Shown here: one piece after another, positions 34,490 through 55,100 of the stretch
Layout: every line of letters begins with the position of its first letter
Numbering within the stretch: position 1 is the stretch's first letter
Notes under the pieces: model-generated
The model's database searches: none
What the model was told of the DNA's origin: nothing
What the model saw: the letters and a program-made list of their open reading frames with translations, nothing else
Source: Apostichopus japonicus
Lineage: Eukaryota > Echinodermata > Holothuroidea > Aspidochirotida > Stichopodidae
Length of the DNA: 64,000 bases
Reading direction: 5' to 3'
Assembly: GCF_037975245.1 (NCBI RefSeq)
Contig: NC_092579.1
Location: 28,218,166 to 28,282,165, forward strand
Position numbers and translations under genes: made by a program

Positions 34490-34716
34490 TATCGGACAGA
34501 CTAAGCCCGAAAATTCTTGAACATAAAGTTACTTCAAGTTGCAAAATATAGCACCAGATTGCATCTAAGGACCCCTAATTAATCACAAATTTTCCGACCC
34601 CCCCCCCCCGGCCCAGGACGGCATTCACAAACAAACATCATTTTGTGCCCTCCCCCCCCCCCCCCCCATGAGTGATTTGTCTCCAAGATTGAAATGTCTG
34701 GAGGCGCCGCTGCCTC
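34490..34716. mobile_element. partial copy of the 22.3-kb MITE family
   Basis: The text CGGACAGACTAA, ATTCTTGAACA(T/A)A, AGCACCAGATTGC and GATTGAAATGTCTGG corresponds to the MITE at 22279-22703 in the same order. Poly(C) runs at 34597-34610 and 34652-34668 interrupt it. The left end is missing. Confidence 0.55.
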
Positions 34717-36865
34717 GTGCTTCCAAATTATCGTGTTATCCAGGATTGGGGAGGGGGGATGGAGGGGTGTCTCCGTGAGTGTCCATTGTTTTCTGCAAAC
34801 TTTTCGTCTAATCTGTGTTCCTGTCGCCGTGAACAGCGTGGCTTAATATTTCATTATGACGGTTTCTGAATATCAATTCAATGGGTTTTCTAATCACGAA
34901 ATTGTTGTGGTGTTCATTCTGTGGCATGAAACTGCATTACATGTTCAAATTAATATCTGGGCTTTGTGGTATTGGATGTGTTGTGTTTTTTAGAGCACGA
35001 AGCTACTATTAGCATTTTGGTTTAGAGCATGTTTAAGTTTGGTGCCTCCACAATTACGTAACAGACTAAAATAAGAAATGATGTAATTAATGTTTGGGGA
35101 AAGCGATTTCACGAATCGAGGCAATAGTAGATACAGTTTCAGCTCGATGATCTGAATAACTTCACCTGTCAGTGACAAGACAAGACAACAACCAACCCGA
35201 AAAGAACATTTTGTCGTGGACGGGAGGGGATGCGGATGACAGTTGGGTGGAATTTCAGTCAGGTTTGCTTTTCTCAAGCCTAAAAAGGTTAGGCTAGTAA
35301 TAATAATATCAGAGGGTATATTATATGTGATGCATACAGATGTGTAGGATGGTGACTTCGAAGTTCGCCCACTTAAGACTTAAAACACCCCAAAACTAAA
35401 TCTTCTGGTATAAATCATTTGAAAATATACTTCATATGGTGGGAGAATTTTGTTATAGTACGATACACGGCCAAACTTTCTTTCCTGCAAACTGTTTTCA
35501 CGTTGTTTTCCAAGAAGATTCTTCGTGATTGTGGAACTGGTATTTCTTGCTAGAATATTGCGAATTTCGGCCACGCAACCTACAGTGTGGCGCTGGTAAA
35601 AATTGGTGGCGCTGTTGCTCATTCAGTAATTATAACAGACTTCATAGATCTTCGTCATTTTATTGACAAATATGTAAGTAATTTCTTGCACACGGGTCAT
35701 TTTGGAGAGAAAATAACTGTAGCTTCGTACTTTTTGGTGAAATTTGGCTCTTCCTGTAGGTTTTCATGGTGAAAATCGTGTATTTCTTAGGGTGCCCGAA
35801 CTTCGCAGTATGGCGAACTTCGCAATACTGACTATACTTCATGCAGGCCTAGACTCGCTACCTTATACTTGCTAGCCTATAGCCTCCACATCACTAAGGT
35901 TATAGCCTACCAACAGTTAGGCATTATAACGTATCCTTAGCATATGTATGTGATAGTATACACACAGGTGCTCTCAACGTTTGCTACATATAGTAATGAT
36001 CTTTTAGAACATGATGCACAGCGAAAATCTGTATACACTATGTCACGCAATGGTTGACCAGATTTTACCAAAGTAAATGCCGGCCAATACTATTTGCTTG
36101 TCGGAACTAATAAAACTAACAAAGCCAATTTATTGGCCAGTTGTTACTTTGAATGTATTTTGAAATCTGTCAGATACCATCTTCAAAGTGTGTTCATAAA
36201 TTGAAAAGAACTTGCTTTTGAATTCTCTCATTGCTGAAACAGGTGTGGATAATAAACACAATGCTCAGAAGATGTTTCAATGAGAAAGGTAAATTTATGC
36301 TGAAACTCCAGCTCAATCTCTGTGCTTGGGTAATTACTGTTTGGCAAACATTGGGAGTGCCTGTACATTTCCTAGCTTAGTTAATATGCAATTCCATAAA
36401 CACAAGAAATGACTATGCCTGGGCTACACTAGCTACATCATGTGTAAAAGGAGGCCATATATGCATGTCAGCAAATTATGGTTGCTTCTAATGTCCATAA
36501 AATGTGAGACACGAATTAAAGAGAAAAATACATATGATTAGACCTGTCCCAATTCAAACTGAAAAATTCTTCAAATGAGTCTAGTTGGTTGAAACAAAAG
36601 TTCAGTAATGTCATTGCATTAATTGGCTAACTTATTAATAAACAACTAATGATGTCCAAAAAAGTTTTGTGAAACAGCTAGATATAAATGAGAGTTTAAT
36701 GTCAATGCCTGACTCGCAGTTTATATGTTGGTACCTTACCAAAATGTTAATAATTTAGCCTATATATTATACCTAAAACTGGCATCTGATATGGTACGAA
36801 GATGATTTTTTGGTTCTTTCGTGAAGGTTTTAAAGTAATATGTATTTCCGATTCTTTCATTCCAG
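34717..36865. other. upstream region of ADPRH; no coding gene recognised
   Basis: A donor-like ATAT|GTAAGT at about 35670 could end a 5' untranslated exon of ADPRH, but no promoter motif is clear. A run of short CTAGCCTA and AGGCCTA words lies near 35845-35930. Confidence 0.35.
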
Positions 36866-36878
36866 GGCAACTTTAATC

Positions 36879-46048
<9,170 letters not shown>

Positions 46049-46123
46049 GCACACTAAGGATGAACCAACCTAACCTTACACCATCAATATGTAACAAGTG
46101 CTTCAGCTGTGGTGGATTACAAT

Positions 46124-46129
46124 AATAAA
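46124..46129 (+). promoter_or_regulatory. polyadenylation signal AATAAA of ADPRH
   Basis: The hexamer lies 76 bases after the stop codon, the first canonical signal downstream. A longer 3' untranslated region using a later site is possible. Confidence 0.55.
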
Positions 46130-46419
46130 CTGTTAGAAAACCAAAGGCAGTGAATTGTGAACTCCTGAGCAGGACAGTTGTATATTTGCAATGAACTTTA
46201 TAGCAGGAATATCAACCTTATTGAAGTAATGACTCTCAAATATGTCAAACCTCACATTTTGGTTGTATGAAAGCGCATTCCACTTTCATTACGGGGGGGA
46301 AAATGAGAAAATGACTTAAGTGGTATTTATGTATGAACCATCACTGCACTGTTTACCAAGTTGTTGTACTTGTAATATGCAAGACATGACAGTGTCACCA
46401 ATGCCATATACAATCAAGG

Positions 46420-46550
46420 GTGAGTATACTGGACAGTGTCACCTATACCACTATAATACAGTGTCACATATACCACTATAGTATAGTGTCACCTATACCA
46501 CTATAGTCAAGGGTGAGTATACTGGACAGTGTCACCTATAACACTATATT
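46420..46550. repeat. short tandem repeat in ADPRH 3' flank
   Basis: Four copies of AGTGTCACCTATACCACTAT variants, with GGTGAGTATACTGGAC at both ends. Confidence 0.8.
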
Positions 46551-47459
46551 ATGCTGTTAAAGTTTCAGCTTCATCGGTCTGTACTTCAGGCAAATAGGTA
46601 GAATGTTAACAGAATAATTGGAAGCTGTTAAGTCTCAAGACAGATGAAGTTAGGAGCCCATGGTTCTAACCAGGGAAGTACCGGTAGCAGCAGCAGTAAT
46701 ATGTCAATCAAAAACAAACATTCCGTTCTTCAGGAAACTAGAAATCTGTTACAACTGATGTAATCTGTATGAGATGTCTTTCATTATCCATAATATTTCC
46801 TGTCATCTTCTTGTTCATTCTTGGGTGGGTGCATGTGGATCACTGGCAACTTAATATGAGAAGCAAATAAACTGCTTGCAGGGAATTTTTGGTTGGTGGA
46901 AACATCTAATTTGCTTCTAAATTGAAACACATGAAGGTTGTCATTATGGAATCAGTTATTTTCCCAGAGTCCTTTTACGGTATGTAGGTACAAGGGATGT
47001 ATCTAGGCTTTCATAAAGGAGCAGGCGTTGCCCATGGGTCGTCGAAGGGGACTTCCCGAGTCTAGGAGCATCCTCCCTAGCTGTCAACACAGAGGTTGTG
47101 CTAATGACTTTTGACTTTAGGTTGAAAAAGGGTGTACCATTCCTGTACAAGCTTTTTCTTCAGGTGGAGGGGGGGGGGGGTGGGTGAATTGCTTGAAGTT
47201 ATGGACTGCACAAGTAAGGATGCTTACATTCAAACTGGTGCAATTTAACATTTGCAATTTACAAAGAATAATTATTTAAAAGAAATTTCAATATGTCATT
47301 AGACATATATTTATATATTTTATATATTCTTCAATTTCTTGGAAATGTTCACGGTTTAAATGATCCTGTTATTTATCTAATGTTTTGCCTAGGCCAGGTA
47401 CTTGAAAGGAAAATGTTGGAAAGCATATGTTCCTCTACGATGAGCATATTTCTGTCCTC
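46551..47459. other. no gene recognised
   Basis: Downstream flank of ADPRH with a poly(G) run at 47168-47180. Confidence 0.45.
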
Positions 47460-48140
47460 ATAACCTGGACAGGGAGTAGAAGAGTCTTCACTGTGGGATG
47501 AAGAAATATCCTGTCCATGAAAATGATTTGGCATTAAAAAAATATTTTCCTTAAGCTATTTCTATATTCCTTTTGCTGCATTCCTATTCCTACTTTCTAT
47601 TCCTATTTCCTAAGCTTTTTCGAAGTATCCACCCATTTTTTTCTTTTCCTTTTACTGGAGTATTGTAAAGGAAACGCAGGGGTTGAGATTGAGTTGGGGA
47701 CCTTGAGGTGCAAAAAAAATTCTTTACCACTAGACCATCAGGTGGGCCTCTGAGTTCAGAAGCTTTTCATATATTTAAAGATCCAGTTGTTAATTTGGAC
47801 TTATCCATTTTATAACACAATTTCTCGACTGATCCTAGACCCCGTGGGAGCCTAGTCAGAGGGGGGGGGGTGGGGGTGTCTCCGACGAGCTCCTTTAGCT
47901 AGATTTCTTCACCCAGGGCTTGAACCGAGCTGATAGGGAATGTCCGATCGCTTATAGACGACAGGTCTACCCATTACTGCACCATTTCGGTTTTTATATT
48001 ATATATATTTATAGTTCCACCTGCTCCAGAGAATAGAAAATGAATAGGCTCTGCTTGGAATTGAACCAGAGGCATGGAGCATGTATATTTCTCTCAGTTA
48101 CATAGCACTGCAAACTGCACCACCAGAACTTAAAGGAATA
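47460..48140 (-). repeat. composite tRNA-like module, copy B (decayed)
   Basis: It has inverted arms CTGGACAGG and CCTGTCCATG at about 47466 and 47508, then tRNA-like unit 1 (about 47755-47665, TGGTCTAGTGG), unit 2 (about 47992-47912, with GGTTCAAGCCC) and one copy of unit 3 (about 48130-48050, with GGTTCAATTCC). The order, spacing and linker text (ATATTTAAAGATCC, GTCAGAGGGGGG) match copy A at 10790-12700. Here unit 3 is single and not a tandem array. Confidence 0.7.
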
Positions 48141-48740
48141 GGTCGTGGAGTAGCTTTAAAAGAGTACCACATCATTTTTGTGCTAAGATATTGAAGAAGC
48201 TTAAATGGTATTGTTTCCATTGCACACATTATAAAGACGTTCTATACTGATTGATAGTCATTGCGAAGGCAATTTTGAGAAAAATTCGCCTTCCCTCCTT
48301 TCTATGAGGGGGGGGGGGGGTTAAAATGTCTTAGTTACACAGTCATTTAACTTCCTACGCAATCCCACACTTCCATCTTAATGTAGGAAACTTCCTCGTG
48401 ACACGCAGCACGAAACGATCTTCGTTCTATTTAATTGATACTGACTGAGTCACGCAAATTAAAGTATATATTTTAACCAAATGGAATAGTGAGAGTTATA
48501 CAGTTTTACGTAATAAATTAGAAGAATCTCTTTGTTAAAGCATTGTATTATTGGCCTCTTCCGATTAGTGTAACTTATATATTTTAATATATATATTTTT
48601 TTCAAAATCTCATATAGAACGAATTATCAGGTCCCCTGGTTACATCGTCATTCCCCCCCCCCCTCCCCAATCCATCCTGCCACACCCTTACTCAACCACA
48701 CACCGCTTCTCATACATCTTAATGCAAGATATATCCTCGT

Positions 48741-49013
48741 AAAACGTGATGATCTAGGTCGCTCATTAATCTAATGTATGGGAGGAACTCGCAACTTTCT
48801 TCCTTATCCGCATATTCCAAACTTTTTCCAAAAAAGAGTTACAGTACCTATTACCCAGAAGTTTCAGCCTCCCTCCTCGTAAAACGCGATGATCTATGTC
48901 CCTCGTTAATCTAATGCATGGAGGAACTCTCAACTGTAAGCATATTCCAAAGATTTTCCACGAAAGAGCTACAGAACCTACTACACACAAATTATGTAAA
49001 TGTCACTAAACGG
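48741..49013 (-). repeat. internal pair of related ~130-bp subrepeats (one pair per monomer)
   Basis: On the minus strand both halves share TTGGAATATGC, GAG(A/T)TCCTC-type text and TAGATTAATGAGGGACAT, then TTTTACGAGGA. The pair recurs in every monomer. Translated short frames differ between monomers by indels (for example SVALSWKNFG against FCSSFVENFG), so they are not conserved as protein. Confidence 0.75.
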
Positions 49014-49168
49014 CATCCGTAGTGACATCGTTTTTTGGTCCAAATTTGAGTTTCCATCATACCTTTAAACTGCTTTTCATACATATCTTTTAATGTGATT
49101 GTAATATTTAGCAGATCTTAGGACTTTTGAGTCGTTTTACTGTTTCCAGTGGAATAGTCTCGCTGAGA

Positions 49169-49177
49169 TATAAAAGG
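49169..49177 (+). promoter_or_regulatory. TATA-box-like element in the satellite monomer
   Basis: TATAAAAGG follows CTCGCTGA and precedes a block (about 49178-49340) that is very well kept among all monomers. Two monomers (at 53837 and 58559) and the one at 60152 have ATAAATGG instead. A start of transcription here is only a possibility. Confidence 0.25.
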
Positions 49178-52100
49178 ATGAATTTTCCGTACGTTTTCAC
49201 GGTAGGCCCCTCTGTTCAAGGTCAATGCACGACTATAACATTAGGTCCACTAAGTGCGGATTTTGTTCTCCTTTCGCCACTATTGCAGTAAACCCAACCG
49301 AGCAACGTATCTACGGTGTCTCTTAAAGAACATCATTATTACCAACGTCGAAAATAATTTTTAGTCTCTTTGGTGTCATTTTAAAGGTATTTCTGATTAC
49401 CTTACGTACAGATTCGCCCTCCCTCCTTTTCTATGAGAAAGGTACACATGAAAAACAGGACAATGACCGTGATAAAATCAATTTTCAGAATTACTAGCGA
49501 TCAATTTGCTCAATTTGTTTAAAAAAAGGTTGAAAAGTGACATGAATTCCTCCTCATTCATTCATTTTATTTGAGCATGTTTAACGCTCGCGATACCATG
49601 TCATGACGAATCATTACAGACGCTCACCCAAATCGTTCAAAAATACCGCCCCTCCCTCCCCTTCTCTTCCTACACTGCGCTTCCAATCATTCTTCCCCGT
49701 CAATCCGTCTAGTTTGCCCCCCCCCCCAACCGAACCTCGTTTGTTAAAGGAATATCTAATGATTAGAGACATTAATTCTAATAATATATCAGCAAGAGCA
49801 GGCAGTAATTATTTGATCACTACGATTTTTATTTATTAGTAACACCATCATTTAACTTCCTACGCAACCATACACTCTCCGATACCTTTCCATCCTAATG
49901 TAGGAAACTTCCTCGTTACACGCAGCACGCAACGATCTTTGTTCTACTTAATTTATCCTTACTTGGTCTCCCAACTTGAAGTATATTTTCCCCAAAAAGA
50001 GTAGTGAAAGTTACACAGTTTTAAGTAATTAAAGTATTATAATCTTTTTGTATTATCCACCTAGTCTTCCGATAAGCGTAATTTAGGGTTAAAAGAAATC
50101 AGCGAGAACAGGCAGTAATGATATTTACTAACATATATGTATTTTTTTTAAATCTCATATAGAACGAATTATCAAGTCCCCTTCGTTACATCATCATTTA
50201 CCCCCCCCCCCCCACCGTCCCCGATCCTGGCCTACCCTTCCTCAACCTCACCGCTTCTCTTACACCTAATCATATATGAGATATCCTCGTAAACCGTGAT
50301 AATCGATGTCCCTCATTAATCTAATGCATGGGAGGAACTCGCAACATATATCAGCATATTCCAAGCTTTTTCCAAGACAAGAGGTGCAGTACCTATAACC
50401 CAAAAGTTATGTAAATATCTATAAAAAAAAAAGCCTCCCTCCTCGTAAAACACGATTATCTATGTCCCTCATTAATCTACTGCATCGAGGAACTCTCAAC
50501 TTTAAGCATATTCCAAAGTTTTTCCACGAAAGAGCTACAGAACCTTCTACACACAAATTAAGTAGTGTCACTAAACGGCATTCGTAGGGACATCGTTTTT
50601 TGGTCCAAATTTGAGTTTCCATCATACCTTTAAACTGCTTTTCATACATATCTTTTAATGTGATTGTAATATTTAGCAGATCTTAGGACTTTTGAGTCGT
50701 TTTACTGTTTCCAGTGGAATAGTCTCGCTGAGATATAAAAGGATGAATTTTCCGTACGTTTTCACGGTAGGCCCCTCTGTTCAAGGTCAATGCACGACTA
50801 TAACATTAGGTCCACTAAGTGCGGATTTTGTTCTCCTTTTCGCCACTATTGCAGTAAACCCAACCGAGCAACGTATCTACGGTGTCTCTTAAAGAACATC
50901 ATTATTACCAACGTCGAAAATAATTTTTAGTCTCTTTGGTGTCATTTTAAAGGTATTTCTGATTACCTTACGAACAGATTCGCCGCACCCTCCTTTTCTA
51001 TGAGAAAGGTACACATGAAAAACAGGACAATGACCGTGATAAAATCAATTTTCAGAATTACTAGCGATCAATTTGCTCAATTTGTTTAAAAAAAGGTTGA
51101 AAAGTGACATGAATTCCTCCTCATTCATTCATTTTATTTGAGCATGTTTAACGCTCGCGATACCATGTCATGACGAATCATTACAGACGCTCACCCAAAT
51201 CGTTCAAAAATACCGCCCCTCCCTCCCCTTCTCTTCCTACACTGCGCTTCCAATCATTCTTCCCCGTCAATCCGTCTAGTTTGCCCCCCCCCCCCCCCAA
51301 CCGAACCTCGTTTGTTAAAGGAATATCTAATGATTAGAGACATTAATTCTAATAATATATCAGCAAGAGCAGGCAGTAATTATTTGATCACTAAGATTTT
51401 TATTTCTTAGTAACACCGGCATTTAACTTCCTACGCAACCACACACTCTCCGATACCTTTCCATCCTAATGTAGGAAACTTCCTCGTTACACGCAGCACG
51501 CAACGATCTTTGTTCTACTTAATTTATCCTTACTTGGTCTCCCAACTTGAAGTATATTTTCCCCAAAAAGAGTAGTGAAAGTTACACAGTTTTAAGTAAT
51601 TAAAGTATTATAATCTTTTTGTTTTATCCACCTAGTCTTCCGATAAGCGTAATTTAGGGTTAAAAGAAATCAGCGAGAACAGGCAGTAATGATATTTACT
51701 AACATATATGTATTTTTTTTAAATCTCATATAGAACGAATTATCAAGTCCCCTTCGTTACATCATCATTTACCCCCCCCCCCCACCGTCCCCGATCCTGG
51801 CCTACCCTTCCTCAACCTCACCGCTTCTCTTACACCTAATCATATATGAGATATCCTCGTAAACCGTGATAATCGATGTCCCTCATTAATCTAATGCATG
51901 GGAGGAGGAACTCGCAACTTTCTTCCTTATCAGCATATTCCAAGCTTTTTCCAAGACAAGAGGTGCAGTACCTATAACCCAAAAGTTATGTAAATATCTA
52001 TTAAAAAAAAGCCTCCCTCCTCGTAAAACACGATTATCTATGTCCCTCAGTAATCTACTGCATCGAGGAACTCTCAACTTTAAGCATATTCCAAAGTTTT

Positions 52101-55100
52101 TCCACGAAAGAGCTACAGAACCTTCTACACACAAATTAAGTAGTGTCACTAAACGGCATCCGTAGGGACATCGTTTTTGGTCCAAATTTGAGTTTCCATC
52201 ATACCTTTAAACTGCTTTTCAAACATATCTTTTAATGTTATTGTAATATTTAGCACATCTTAGGACTTTTGAGTCGTTTTACTGTTTCCAGTGGAATAGT
52301 CTCGCTGAGATATAAAAGGATGAATTTTCCGTACGTTTTCACGGTAGGCCCCTCTGTTCAAGGTCAATGCACGACTATAACATTAGGTCCACTAAGTGCG
52401 GATTTTGTTCTCCTTTCGCCACTATTGCAGTAAACCCAACCGAGCAACGTATCTACGGTGTCTCTTAAAGAACATCATTATTACCAACGTCGAAAATAAT
52501 TTTTAGTCTCTTTGGTGTCATTTTAAAGGTATTTCTGATTACCTTACGAACAGATTCGCCGCACCCTCCTTTTCTATGAGAAAGGTACACATGAAAAACA
52601 GGACAATGACCGTGATAAAATCAATTTTCAGAATTACTAGCGATCAATTTGCTCAATTTGTTTAAAAAAAGGTTGAAAAGTGACATGAATTCCCCCTCAT
52701 TCATTCATTTTATTTGAGCATGTTTAACGCTCGCGATACCATGTCATGACGAATCATTACAGACGCTCACCCAAATCGTTCAAAAATACCGCCCCTCCCT
52801 CCCCTTCTCTTCCTACACTGCGCTTCCAATCATTCTTCCCCGTCAATCCGTCTAGTTTGCCCCCCCCCCCCCAACCGAACCTCGTTTGTTAAAGGAATAT
52901 CTAATGATTAGAGACATTAATTCTAATAATATATCAGCAAGAGCAGGCAGTAATTATTTGATCACTAAGATTTTTATTTCTTAGTAACACCGGCATTTAA
53001 CTTCCTACGCAACCACACACTCTCCGATACCTTTCCATCCTAATGTAGGAAACTTCCTCGTTACACGCAGCACGCAACGATCTTTGTTCTACTTAATTTA
53101 TCCTTACTTGGTCTCCCAACTTGAAGTATATTTTCCCCAAAAAGAGTAGTGAAAGTTACACAGTTTTAAGTAATTAAAGTATTATAATCTTTTTGTATTA
53201 TCCACCTAGTCTTCCGATAAGCGTAATTTAGGGTTAAAAGAAATCAGCGAGAACAGGCAGTAATGATATTTACTAACATATATGTATTTTTTTTAAATCT
53301 CATATAGAACGAATTATCAAGTCCCCTTCGTTACATCATCATTTACCCCCCCCCCCCCCCCACCGTCCCCGATCCTGGCCTACCCTTCCTCAACCTCACC
53401 GCTTCTCTTACACCTAATCATATATGAGATATCCTCGTAAACCGTGATAATCGATGTCCCTCATTAATCTAATGCATGGGAGGAACTCGCAACTTTCTTC
53501 CTTATCAGCATATTCCAAGCTTTTCCAAGACAAGAGGTGCAGTACCTATAACCCAAAAGTTATGTAAATATCTATTAAAAAAAAGCCTCCCTCCTCGTAA
53601 AACACGATTATCTATGTCCCTCAGTAATCTACTGCATCGAGGAACTCTCAACTTTAAGCATATTCCAAAGTTTTCCACGAAAGAGCTACAGAACCTTCTA
53701 CACACAAATTAAGTAGTGTCACTAAACGGCATCCGTAGGGACATCGTTTTTTGGTCCAAATTTGAGTTTCCATCATACCTTTAAACTGCTTTTCAAACAT
53801 ATCTTTTAATGTTATTGTAATATTTAGCACATCTTAGGACTTTTGAGTCGTATTTCTGTTTCCAGTGGAATAGTCTCGCTGAGATATAAATGGATGAATT
53901 TTCCGTACGTTTTCACGGTAGGCCCCTCTGTTCAAGGTCAATGCACGACTATAACATTAGGTCCACTAAGTGCGGATTTTGTTCTCCTTTCGCCACTATT
54001 GCAGTAAACCCAACCGAGCAACGTATCTACGGTGTCTCTTAAAGAACATCATTATTACCAACGTCGAAAATAATTTTTAGTTTCTTTGGTGTCATTTTAA
54101 AGGTATTTCTGATTACCTTACGAACAGATTCGCCGCACCCTCCTTTTCTATGAGAAAGGTACACATGAAAAACAGGACAATGACCGTGATAAAATCAATT
54201 TTCAGAATTACTAGCGATCAATTTGCTCAATTTGTTTAAAAAAAGGTTGAAAAGTGACATGAATTCCTCCTCATTCATTCATTTTATTTGAGCATGTTTA
54301 ACGCTCGCGATACCATGTCATGACGAATCATTACAGACGCTCACCCAAATCGTTCAAAAATACCGCCCCTCCCTCCCCTTCTCTTCCTACACTGCGCTTC
54401 CAATCATTCTTCCCCGTCAATCCGTCTAGTTTGCCCCCCCCCCCCCAACCGAACCTCGTTTGTTAAAGGAATATCTAATGATTAGAGACATTAATTCTAA
54501 TAATATATCAGCAAGAGCAGGCAGTAATTATTTGATCACTACGATTTTTATTTATTAGTTACACCGTCATTTAACTTCCTAAGCAACCACCCACTCTCCG
54601 ATACCTTTCCATCCTAATGTAGGAAACTTCCTCGTTACACGCAGCACGCAACGATCTTTGTTCTACTTAATTTATCCTTACTTGGTCTCCCAACTTGAAG
54701 TATATTTTCCCCAAAAAGAGTAGTGAAAGTTACACAGTTTTAAGTAATTAAAGTATTATAATCTTTTTGTATTATCCACCTAGTCTTCCGATAAGCGTAA
54801 TTTAGGGTTAAAAGAAATCAGCGAGAACAGGCAGTAATGATATTTACTAACATATATGTATTTTTTTTAAATCTCATATAGAACGAATTATCAAGTCCCC
54901 TTCGTTACATCATCATTTACCCCCCCCCCCACCGTCCCCGATCCTGGCCTACCCTTCCTCAACCTCACCGCTTCTCTTACACCTAATCATATATGAGATA
55001 TCCTCGTAAACCGTGATAATCGATGTCCCTCATTAATCTAATGCATGGGAGGAACTCGCAACATATATCAGCATATTCCAAGCTTTTTCCAAGACAAGAG

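Noticed and set aside
50085-50100. TTAGGGTTA, telomere-like text in every satellite monomer
   Set aside because: It is a single nine-base match per 1.57 kb with no tandem TTAGGG, so it is no evidence for a telomeric origin.
50692-50892. Plus-strand 66-residue frame in one satellite monomer
   Set aside because: It is open only because this monomer has an extra T in the CTCCTTTTCGCC region. Neighbouring monomers lack it and are closed.
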